From Schistosoma mansoni (lineage: Eukaryota > Platyhelminthes > Trematoda > Strigeidida > Schistosomatidae): a DNA stretch of 64,000 nt. The position numbers and the translations under genes are program-made. Of the stretch, positions 27,401 to 36,275 are shown piece by piece. The notes under the pieces were generated by a model. The model worked only from the letters and a program-made list of their open reading frames with translations. It had not been told where the DNA came from and did no database searches. Location: contig NW_017386058.1 of assembly GCF_000237925.1 (NCBI RefSeq), forward strand, positions 124,001 through 188,000, in the 5' to 3' direction. Position 1 is the stretch's first letter. Each line of letters begins with the position of its first letter.

Positions 27401-30400
27401 CATGAAGTAGGACAGAGTGAATTGTTCACGGTAAACTCGTCCTTTGCTCGGTAGACGGATATATCGCCTACACCACAAGTGACGCAAGTCGGTCAAACCG
27501 AACGAGCCTTCTAAACCCATGTCGAGATTTCATCACACACAAGACCATCAGGACTGACGAGACTCCCAAGATGGGTGAAGTTGTCGGTGTGTTCAACTAC
27601 TTCACTCCCTATCGTTAATTCGAGCGCTCACGCAACCCAACTCTAAAGCGACACTTTACATTTGGAAGGGGACAACCCCATCCCATACATGCATTGTCGC
27701 TTAAGGTGGTCGGAATACTCTGTATTTTGTCAACCAGTCAATTTCCTGATTGAACATCAATCCCTGAAAAGTCGGACGATGAAAGTGTTACCTTTAAAAG
27801 CATGTTTATGACAAGGTTAAATAAAGATGAGGAAAGGGGAAAGCTCTGAAAACACCACTTGAAGTAACCAATTTCGATGAAAGTTCGCCATAAGCTCTGA
27901 CTCGACTAGTAGTGTTCGAGTAGGGAGTATGTACAAGGTTAATGTACTTTTTTGGTACGCCTTTCAATTACAAACACTTCCAGAGAACCTCATGACCAGT
28001 GGATTCGAACGCTGCTTTAAGGTCAAGCAATATTTCTTTAGTCGGACGTCGAAAATTATGCCTATGTTTCAGAATCTGCCGAAGGGTAAAGATTCAGTCT
28101 ATAAATCTACGTTTAGGTCTGAGACCAGCCTGGTTTTTTCGCGTTTGCTATCTACGAGGTCTAGTTAGACGTCGAAATATTATTGAGGCTAATATTTTAG
28201 ATACTATATTATTTAAAGTGATTCCTGTGATTATCCTAAGAGGATAAACTGAGATCGAGATCAGTCAGATAGGATTGCATCCAGTTCTCAGATTTTGGCT
28301 AAGATTTCAGTTAATCCTTCAGGTCGCTTTGAGACTATGGGTTAGCGAAGTGTGACTGAATGCCAGTTGAACTGTTCTGCACATCAGTCCAATCTTGCGG
28401 ATTGAGATTGAATAGTAGTCCTGTCTTTTACCGAGACAGTTTCACAAACAGCCAGATTTTCAATACCCATTTTCTCGGTAGGTCCGAACAATTGTCTGCT
28501 GTTACCTATCGCTGGTGTCTATTCCGTCTTTTTTGCTTTCACTACCCACCACTGCTCACGATTGTCACGTACGCTTTTGATCAACCTTTGTTTAATCGGC
28601 CTCCGCTCCTCATCGTGTAGAAAGTAAGACGGGATGAGTTTTCAAGCATTTATCAGTTCTGAAGACGCCGCTGAAATCCAATGAGTTTTCCTAATCTTTT
28701 GGCATAAGCTACTAGTAGGTATCACTTCTGTTTCCACAGTTTTTTGTGTATCTTGCCGAGCTACCTTGGGGTGGATATCAATTTCACGGTTGACTAACTT
28801 CTGCTCTAGTTGTTCCTGAAATGTATTATTAGCTTTCTCACCATTAGGTTAGAGGACTCCAAGGGGTTTTCTTGCTGTGGCTTTTCTACGTCCAGTAAGA
28901 CGTAGACAAATACGTGGTCGAACTAGAGTATGATCTGAGTCTAAACATGTGCTTTAGAATGAGCAACAATCTTCTATCGAGCACCTCCAACGATCGCTAA
29001 TGCCAATGCGACATGTATAAATCTATCGATGAGTCGATTGTAGGGGTTGCCATGTCAGACGATGTTTCTACTTATGTTTAAAGTTGGATTTTGCTAGAAA
29101 CAGACGGTTATCTGAGCATAGTTGCAGAAGACGGTCGCCATTATCTTTCCGCTGCGTCGCAACACCGTAAAACCTCCCCTAAGTGCCATTCAGTTTGGTC
29201 TATTCTCCATAATTGAGCAATAAAATCACCTGCTACTATTACTAAATTAGAGCGTTTGGCTGGATAGTCTCCTATAAAATTCATCTTTAACTTTATCCGA
29301 ACTGCAATCAATGGGGGCGTAGGCAGAGACAACGAAAGGCAACGACGTGTTGGTGAGGAGATGGTGTTTATGCATTTTGTTTTGTATTACATATTTGCCC
29401 CCAAATACCCTGGTACGGCCGAGAGTGGGGAGGGCTCGCCCTCTCTCTCGAAATGCTCTTACACGGCCAGGAAAGTTATACTCACTGCCCTCTCACACCA
29501 CGGGTGTTGTTTACGAAGCTAATATCCAGCGCTTTAACCATTTTGGTGGACACGGAAATTCCACCTAGGGGAGTTGGAAAACCCTGATTCCAAACCAATG
29601 GTGTACATGGGCTCCAGTATCCTAAGGAAACGAATGGCGTATGAACCAATCGTCGGTCACCAGCTGCCATGGGACTGCATTTCCTTACGATGCTCCACTA
29701 CCTTGTGGATTAGGCCTTTGCGTTGAAGGCTCGGGGTGTGGCCCCTTAAGAAAACCACCTGCTTCGGTTTGGGCACCCGGGAAGTATCATAGCCCTCACA
29801 CAATTAAATGAAATGACATTACTTTGTGTGGCGCACATATATCTGGTGCCCTCTTGTACCAATACTTATGTGTTCAAATAAATAAATAAAAAACAGAGCA
29901 CAAACGACTGTCTACTAGAATCCAGTCTAACAGACCCTATTCTGCTTTGAAAATTAATGCCATACCTACACCAGAGAGGCCGCAGGAAGTAGCAATATTG
30001 TCTCCAGATAATAGAAGGGTAAATCGAGCCGGTTCTTTATATTGACAAGGTGAGGTCAAATGAATGACCGTACTTGGATCCTGTATGCACGCTTCGGAGG
30101 TGAAGCATATATCGATGGCGCGAGATTCCAGGGTCATAGACCGAGAAGGCTGTTTTACTATCTGACAAAAGTTCTCATATAGGAGCATACAAGTAGCGAC
30201 AATCAATATAAATTGTACTGACATTTAGACAAAAAATATGATACATCAATATAACATTTAATAACAGGAGGTCAAATAAGCAATAAATTTGGACGAGTGA
30301 TTTAAAACTAAAGATTGTAATTGTGAACAACTTGGTAAAACAAAGCAGATATATTGAAGTAGTTTAAACTTCTGAAATTCTAATATAGCGAACTATTATT

Positions 30401-31505
30401 CTTACTTTTACCATGTAATTATTAAATAATTTGTTCATGGTATATCTATCTTTTCCTATTTATAGGCTTTTAGTTAGTGTATAAACTGTCGATATACTGC
30501 ACAGAGATGCAGTTGAATCGACAACTGCATCTCTGTGCTGATGTGGTATGGGCAACTCGAACTGATGTACGTACGTACGAAGTTCTATGTTGTGACTGAC
30601 TGACTGACTGATACGTTCTTTATAATCATAAATTATCGACAATTACGTATTGCCGTATTGCTTAGTTTGCCTACCATTTTTGGCTTAGTGTTTTTTTTAT
30701 TTGATGTGTGTTACGGTCTCCTAGTTTATATATAGATAAAATTATGTGTTTGAAATATAATATAATAGAAGTTTTGTATGTTTCTTCTGTGTCTGGATCT
30801 GAATGAATACCGAGCTACAGAAAAGCATGCATTCAGGACCGATAAGCGTTAAAAATGACCTTGGTCACTACTCAAAGTTCGTTGTTATTGATCAGAATGT
30901 AACACTACCTGTTAAAACTATGGCTATTGATCTATCGGTTTAAATTATATTCAGATTAGCTGATTATAGATTGTATTCATATTGTTAAAATCTAATCTAG
31001 TGGTTTCGATTAAACGACACAGAAGGCTTAAGATTAATAACACAATTAATAATCAAAACACATGAGTTGATATACATATATATAACATAATAGCTAACAA
31101 TAATAACTAATAAACTAACTCGGTACTAGTGATTGAAACAACTGCTGGCTGAACATCTTGAGCAACATCGGCAACCACATCTAGAGCTTTAATTGCGGCC
31201 TGTCTATCTTTAGACATTGGTTTTGTAATTTCTGCACATTTGACAATTAATGGAGTACTATATACAGGATGAGATTTTTGTTGAGTATCATCTAAATCCT
31301 CATTGTCGTGACAAATTTTTGCAAAAGCTGTGGTCAACAAAATTGATTTGAAAAATAGACGTGTTTGATCAGTATTTCGGTGTTGATTCTGCCTATTCGA
31401 CCGATTTGATGAATAATTACTTTGTGGTGCAGCAAATGGTTGGAATGCATATACATTCCATAAAAATCTCTTATTCAAGAGACGGGAAGAGTTTCTTGTA
31501 AACTG
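18422..31505 (-). CDS. HTRA2: HtrA2/Omi-like mitochondrial serine protease
   Basis: Recognised exons, 5' to 3', are 31505-31116, 26840-26655, 24448-24239, 21539-21166 and 18587-18422; phases match and encode 441 residues plus stop. HtrA2 is a trimeric S1C (trypsin-like) protease of the mitochondrial intermembrane space that degrades misfolded proteins. The triad is intact: His in TNAHVV, Asp in SSDLALIR, Ser in [21 protein letters not shown] and KYIQTDA are family motifs. One PDZ domain follows ([17 protein letters not shown] to [12 protein letters not shown]). There is no IGFBP/Kazal region, so it is HTRA2-type rather than HTRA1-type. The first visible exon begins after an acceptor-like ttag with an in-frame stop just upstream, and opens with an Arg-rich segment ([14 protein letters not shown]) like a mitochondrial presequence; the ATG is in an unidentified upstream exon. 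The 31116 and 26840 borders are the least certain. Introns are 2.2-4.3 kb and full of repeats. Confidence 0.9.
18770..18868 (+). mobile_element. RTE LINE scrap
   Basis: About 100 bp resembling 19258-19350 of the neighbouring LINE copy (shared gattgggttg-type and attaacgatag words) in the same orientation. It looks like the remains of an earlier copy adjoining the start of the 18869-19892 segment. Confidence 0.5.
18869..19892 (+). mobile_element. RTE LINE 3' fragment, arm 1 of a 1,024-bp inverted repeat
   Basis: The plus strand encodes a decayed reverse transcriptase ([16 protein letters not shown], then stops) and downstream LINE sequence up to the family's 3' end. It is the near-exact reverse complement of 27029-28052, the two being equal in length at 1,024 bp. 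I noticed only one or two differences by eye. It lies in HtrA2 intron 4. Confidence 0.85.
19893..21165. other. HtrA2 intron 4, remainder
   Basis: AT-rich, with no gene recognised. The first ~20 bases continue the LINE 3' tail (gactga). Confidence 0.5.
21587..21672 (-). repeat. tRNA-like SINE head
   Basis: The minus strand reads gtggtctagaggtta (A-box-like) and about 40 bases later gggtccgagtccc (B-box-like), a tRNA-type RNA polymerase III promoter. The acceptor stem does not close, so it is not a functional tRNA gene. It lies just upstream of HtrA2 exon 4 in intron 3. Confidence 0.6.
21690..21890 (+). repeat. Hammerhead-bearing SINE (Sm-alpha-like)
   Basis: A perfect B-box (ggttcgagtcc at about 21775) lies about 30 bases upstream of a hammerhead ribozyme motif. 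RNA polymerase III promoter plus hammerhead is the layout of schistosome Sm-alpha SINEs. It lies antisense in HtrA2 intron 3; the element ends are not sharply defined. Confidence 0.7.
21809..21853 (+). ncRNA. Hammerhead ribozyme with intact core
   Basis: Stem I is gcactg (21809-21814) with cagtgc (21848-21853). The core ctgatga is at 21815-21821. Stem II pairs 21822-21825 with 21833-21836 around a 7-base loop. The core gaa is at 21837-21839. Stem III is a minimal 2-bp stem (21840-21841 with 21845-21846) with a 3-base loop, and the cleavage-site C is 21847. Every residue of the conserved core that I can check is present. Short stem III is normal for schistosome hammerheads. Confidence 0.8.
23287..23420 (-). 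repeat. Decayed hammerhead SINE
   Basis: The minus strand reads catccagctaacgag, then the stem II loop cccaaatagg and acgaaacgc, matching the Sm-alpha hammerhead but with a changed core (ctaacga instead of ctgacga) and no matching cleavage strand. It lies in HtrA2 intron 3. Confidence 0.6.
23455..23640 (+). repeat. Decayed hammerhead SINE
   Basis: The core ctgacga is at 23482-23488, stem II at 23489-23502, gaaa at 23503-23506, and the cleavage strand cgtcctggattcc follows. Stem I no longer pairs. The body that follows ends with words shared with the SINE at 33000-33275 (gcaattcgcac, actggatgc). Confidence 0.65.
23930..24170 (+). repeat. Very decayed Sm-alpha-like SINE
   Basis: It is recognised by its tail (gcaattcactcagaatgca, then agagactggtcaattacag), which parallels the tail of the SINE at 33000-33275. 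The ribozyme region is beyond recognition apart from gtgaaacgt. Confidence 0.5.
24715..25130. repeat. Unclassified repeat-like block
   Basis: A less AT-rich block in HtrA2 intron 2 without exon-like coding. Its composition differs from the flanks and resembles other repeat-derived blocks in the window. I can name no terminal repeats, tail or protein motif. Confidence 0.35.
25131..26654. other. HtrA2 intron 2, remainder
   Basis: Nothing recognised beyond AT-rich intron. A decayed version of the ctacttatgtc-type hairpin may lie near 26065. Confidence 0.4.
27029..28052 (-). repeat. Arm 2 of a 1,024-bp inverted repeat
   Basis: It is nearly identical to the reverse complement of 18869-19892, with the same length. 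The two arms enclose 7,136 bp that contain HtrA2 exons 2, 3 and 4. Confidence 0.85.
29401..29891 (+). repeat. R1 retroposon (copy c)
   Basis: It runs from ccaaataccctggtacgg to an aataaataaataaa tail, nearly full length, inserted into the endonuclease region of the LINE at 27015-30224. Confidence 0.8.
30499..30538. repeat. 17-bp perfect hairpin
   Basis: The left arm gcacagagatgcagttg (30499-30515) and right arm 30522-30538 are exact reverse complements with a 6-base loop. A LINE-type tail (30540-30615) follows directly, with cgaactgatgtacgtacg and ttgtgactgactgactga. Confidence 0.75.
30540..30615 (+). mobile_element. RTE LINE 3' tail
   Basis: About 75 bp ending in tandem gact/ctga units, matching the 3' ends of the other RTE copies (compare 1448-1500 reversed and 51840-51930). 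Confidence 0.55.
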
Positions 31506-32639
31506 CTAATTTACAACATTCGGAAAAAGAATAAAGAAAGACAGTCAATTAAAATAGGTAGCTGTAAGTAGTATAACTGAAGATTTAGAATAAAATACTT
31601 ACATGTACATGTGATATATACGATAGACAATCAAATATAAGGAGATTACAAGACAGTTATAAGCATATTTTTAAGATTTTTAAATAATTGACTCCAATTG
31701 ACGTAAATATTCTTAGATCTATTTCTCAGCGACACTGAAGAAACTAGTAATCTTCAACTGGATCCTAGTTTTGGTTTGATGGATAGGTCAGATACTAAGA
31801 TTTTGTAAAATTGGGAATCTGTGTTGTTAGTATTTATGATTTTAAATATAATACTTATATAATTTCATTGGCTACCTTTAATAAGACAAAAATATTACTC
31901 ATTAAATAGAAAAATCCAACTAAAGTTTCTTATGACATGCATCTACTCATGGATAATTTTGATGATGACTAAGAATAATAGGTGATCAATTGTTGGCTAT
32001 AAAACTCCTGTAAGCAATGTAATTTAACTCATTTATTAAGTAGGAGTTTATTTATTAGAGTTTTAGTAGGGTTTGAGTTATACGATGCTCGCCCAAAATG
32101 AAGTAGAGGAGACAAGTTCAAATTTCTGATCTAATGACTAAAAGCCAAAGATTCTAAAAATGAAATTATCCTTTCACTAATGTTGAAATTAATTCGGAAA
32201 TATTCAGATACTTCGTGAATCAAAGCTTATCACATCTATCGAAATAACCTGGTAAAATTTATCAAACTGTATTTATTGATGAATAAGAAGAAACTACTTA
32301 TTTAGAATATTCTTCAATTCTAGGATAAGTAAATGTTTTTAATGCATTTGAAGTCAAATAAACAATCATAACTGGGAGTATAAAATGAACTTATTAAACT
32401 ATCATTCATGAATTATCAATTTAGGCATTGATGCATCCCATTTATTTACTAAAGTCCGACACAAGATACAATGAACAATATATGAATTCGTTGATTAGAT
32501 ATTTTCATACTAGTCAAATTTGAACTAATTAAGACGACATAAGTTAAAAGGGATTTCCAAACAAAAATAAAATATTTACATGTGAGGTAACTAAACATGA
32601 TTAATACGACACACAATCTTTCAAAACTTAGTTCTTAAA
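31506..32639. other. HtrA2 5' flank
   Basis: AT-rich. The missing HtrA2 initiator exon should lie here or further upstream. I see no convincing ATG exon. Confidence 0.4.
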
Positions 32640-32668
32640 GCAAAGATGGATAGTGGCTAGCAGTGGAC
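32640..32668 (-). repeat. Scrap of Sm-alpha-like SINE
   Basis: gatggatagtggctagcag is the reverse complement of the SINE body word after the hammerhead at 33155-33180, with small changes. Only about 30 bp are left. Confidence 0.4.
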
Positions 32669-32783
32669 TCGATCAATCGAGATCACATATCTACATGATT
32701 CAACTGTGTTGTGTTCGAGGGTTGTGCTCTAATTCATGTTAACAATCACGTGGAAAAGATACGCATGAACTCACGTTGCTTCG

Positions 32784-32983
32784 NNNNNNNNNNNNNNNNN
32801 NNNNNNNNNNNNNNNNNNNNNNNNNNNNNNNNNNNNNNNNNNNNNNNNNNNNNNNNNNNNNNNNNNNNNNNNNNNNNNNNNNNNNNNNNNNNNNNNNNNN
32901 NNNNNNNNNNNNNNNNNNNNNNNNNNNNNNNNNNNNNNNNNNNNNNNNNNNNNNNNNNNNNNNNNNNNNNNNNNNNNNNNNNN
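32784..32983. other. Assembly gap (200 N)
   Basis: Exactly 200 undefined bases, a common placeholder length, so the true size is unknown. A SINE begins at or inside the right edge. Confidence 0.98.
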
Positions 32984-33275
32984 GGGATGTGATGTCTATC
33001 ACTCACATCTAGTGCCATTCGATTCAAGGGCCATCGCGTTATCCACTCGGCCAATGAAAGGTGCTGCGTTGGAGTCCCAGACTGAACATCAACTCTGAGA
33101 TGCAGGCACATCCAGGTGACGAGTCCCAAATAGGACGAAACGCGCGTCCTGGATTCCCAGTGCTAGCCATTACCCATCTTTGCCTACCATGCTTGTGAAT
33201 TAAGGCTATATCGAGGCAATACGCACAGTATGCACATATGCCAATTAGAGACTGACCAGTTGCAGTCCTAACACA
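32984..33275 (+). repeat. Sm-alpha-like hammerhead SINE
   Basis: It contains a B-box-like gttggagtcccag at about 33068, the hammerhead at 33110-33154, then the body (tgctagccattacccatc, gcaatacgcacagtatgc, gagactgaccagttgcag). It begins at the gap edge, so its 5' end is not secure. Confidence 0.75.
33110..33154 (+). ncRNA. Hammerhead ribozyme, core altered
   Basis: Stem I pairs atccag (33110-33115) with ctggat (33149-33154). Stem II with the cccaaatagg loop, gaaa and the cleavage C (33148) match the known schistosome hammerhead. The first core base is G (33116) where C is required to pair with the core G, so activity should be lost or very low. Confidence 0.8.
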
Positions 33276-36165
33276 TCGATGGGAAGATTCAAACAAACAA
33301 TACTAAGTGAATTTAGTCCTTAAAGGTTTTTAAAAAAAACATTTCGTAACGAAAGGAAATAAGTACAAACATTGACTGGTATTTTCAGTATTTTATTGAT
33401 CTTTTATAGTGTACAATAAGCGAAACTAATGTTGGAGCAGATTTTTAAATGGAAGAGTAGTTGAGTTCAAATCTAGCTATGGTTTGTAAAACCAGATATA
33501 GTTATATTGTTTATATCGATAAATTTAGGACGGAAATTTTGCAGATATTGAAAATACAAAGCCACTCTACGGTAAACACTACATTTCAATCTGAGTACGG
33601 AATTCAGCAAATAGTTCAAAATAATGCCAGCTGATGCAACAATAATAGCTGTTAGAAAATAACATTGGTTGGAAAGGCATTGTGATCCATACAAAACTGC
33701 AGATTATGATCCATGTTATCTAAGGAGAGACTAATAATTCCTTATTAACTGTCCAAGTGTTTAGTATGGAAATTTAGTCTCCAGCTAAAGTCATTATGTC
33801 AGCTGAGTGGTTTTGATTAAAAGCTATCATTTCAGTGTTGGAAAAATACGAAAATGGGTCGTATGACACTCAAATCTTACTGAGGTTCAGTCTTAACTAA
33901 GCAATTATTAGTGAAGGTATAATTGAGTGTATTGAATGGACAATAACGTTTAAATTTGTATTATCAATAAAAAGATACAAATATACCCAAGAAAGAATAT
34001 CTAAGACAGCATATATAAGCTTATTGAATCAAGAGACAAGTAACTTAACCAGAGTACTATACTCAACCATCCGATACTAGTCTTTAAACCATAATGTAAA
34101 CTAACTTTACATTATCAGTCAAAATGTAATGCATTTTTATCGGTTTACTTATCTGTATATGGAGTTTCTAACGATTGAAATATTTTCTAATGCTGAAACA
34201 AAAGCAGTTTTCGTAAGCAACTAACCTCAAATCTTTACTTTACGGACCTGATTCATTAAGTGAAGGAGCACAAATATTTACAATTCTGTAACAGTCGATA
34301 GCCATTCCAGGTTTTTAAAAATTCAGACTATCAGAATCATGGGTTTTATTTAGTTAATGTTTTCTAAGTTCCTATGTGAAGATGGACGTCCTATATAACA
34401 GTCATACTAGTTGATCAAAGACAAGTTTATGTAGTCAGTTCTGAATTACATTGTTATTGTGAAGACTAATAATACTACACAGTGGTCTAAACCCAAGTTG
34501 GTGGAGGAAGTTTGAACCTGCAACCTATTAGTCTGAATTCGTTGTAATCATTAGGCTGCCATTTCACATACATGACTCATTCTACAGTACTCCTAACCGA
34601 TTTTATGAGAGAGCAAAGAATCAAACATGTCTATTCCAAACTACATGTAAGCAAAGAATCAGATCATACTTCTCAATGTGGCTTAAAAACAACAGTCAAC
34701 TTACTATAGTCTAATTAAATCTCATTTGGATCACTTCCAAAAAAAACACTTCCATAGAAGCAAGTAATACGAGTGAGTTACTTTATTCTCAAATTATTTT
34801 TGCTAATGTAGATGAGCTGAGTTGATCTTTTAAACTAAAACGCTTTAAATCTCGAAAGAGAATCAATGTATACATAAAGTGAGTACATCTACATAGTTTA
34901 TTTAAACCTATAAAAAATTATTAAGAGGTTTCAAAAACCAGTCCACTAGTAGAATGTCGGAATTACAAGGATAAGATTAATTTTCAGATTTAGTTGATAG
35001 AATTACCTCATGAATTTGGGAATAAACTATCACATTAACTAGAGAATATAGTGTTTTTTGCTTGAATTACCCGTGTTTATTTAAATGTAGTGAAAATAAA
35101 ACATGTCGTAATAGATTGAACCTACTTAGGGAAACCAGTAAAGCTATTTCAGAAGTAAAATTTCAATGATTACAGGCATGTCATATCGCAGACCACTTGA
35201 CCAATGCATATCCACAATATTCAAGTCTGGTAGTGAGCACTTAACTCATAGACCATTATGAATCGGAATCAGGTGTCCCACATTTCCAACTTCAATTAAT
35301 CCGCAATGTAGCACGGAAATCATCTAGTTCCAATGATTGTCTTACTTCTGACATAGTCGTACTCCATACTGGAATGAAATAATTGTTCTGTGGTCACTTT
35401 TAGCTTTGATAGCATCCTAATCCGCTATGAATTATTGGCAAAGGAAACCCTCCACAATTTAGACTAATCTTCGTAAGATATCTCAACTCAGATAATTTAG
35501 ATGATTCACTACAACAATGTGTTATACAAGAAAAGCACAGTTATTACGTAATGATTGATACATATTATACTGTATCAGTCAGTCATAACGTAGAACATTA
35601 CATTGTATCACGATATTAACTTCAACAATCAGAAAAAAAGAATAATGCTTATTCGGTAGATAGTATATTTAAAATCTACTGCTTATTATAGATAAATACA
35701 TTAAACAAACGTGGTAGTAGTAGTAGTAGTAGAAAGACTGTTGTTTCATTAAAGATAACAATGAACTAATAAAAGAGAATCGAACAAAATGCTGAGCATC
35801 ATGGTTTAACGGTTAGTTTAATTGTAGAAAAAAACGAACTAAATAAAAACCTGATAAATTTATGTACAAAAAGAACAAAAAAAAACTCACATAAGAGTAA
35901 AAAATAGATACATACATACATACATAAAGAATACAAAAACCACAATAGGAAAATTATATAAAGAATTGGCTGGAAAAAAGTGGAAACCAACCAGAAAAAT
36001 GAACAGGAACAGAAAATAGATTGTTTTAAAGTATACAAAACCTATTTATAAATGTTGATGTGAGATTATACATAACATTAAAAAAAAGGGGGGGAAACAA
36101 AAACAAAATTTCTCAATTACTATGATAGGATAATCAATTAAATATATTACAATTATTAATGTTTT
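33276..36165. other. Intergenic between HtrA2 and TADA3
   Basis: No gene recognised. It contains possible decayed tRNA-like SINE heads (around 34490-34570, minus strand), a small LINE-tail scrap near 35575-35610 and a (gta)n microsatellite at 35714-35732. Confidence 0.45.
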
Positions 36166-36171
36166 TTTTAT
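36166..36171 (-). terminator. TADA3 poly(A) signal (minus strand)
   Basis: AATAAA on the minus strand, about 105 bases after the TADA3 stop codon. Confidence 0.45.
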
Positions 36172-36275
36172 TTTTAAGAAATAAAAAAGAATTAACACAT
36201 AAAGGTTAAATTATATACAATGAAAGTGAATTTAATCCATTATTGAAGTTGAATTCATTTTGATCATCACAAATT

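Larger units (their letters stand above)
27015..30224 (-). mobile_element. RTE (SR2-like) LINE, decayed, in HtrA2 intron 1
   Basis: Minus-strand pieces in order are: endonuclease part 1 ([20 protein letters not shown], 30224-29937), an inserted R1 retroposon (29401-29891), endonuclease part 2 ([13 protein letters not shown], about 29340-29141), then linker and reverse transcriptase ([16 protein letters not shown] near 28035), to the LINE tail at about 27015. Compared with the copy at 57644-62340 it has many stops, frame changes and deletions. It has the same transcriptional orientation as HtrA2. The last 1,024 bp (27029-28052) are duplicated in inverse orientation at 18869-19892. Confidence 0.8.

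Noticed and set aside
32711-33129. ORFs running through the N stretch
   Set aside because: They consist mostly of undefined residues across the assembly gap.
35714-35732. CRISPR-like or regulatory tandem repeat
   Set aside because: It is a simple (gta)n microsatellite; no spaced repeats of CRISPR type exist in the window, and none are expected in an animal genome.
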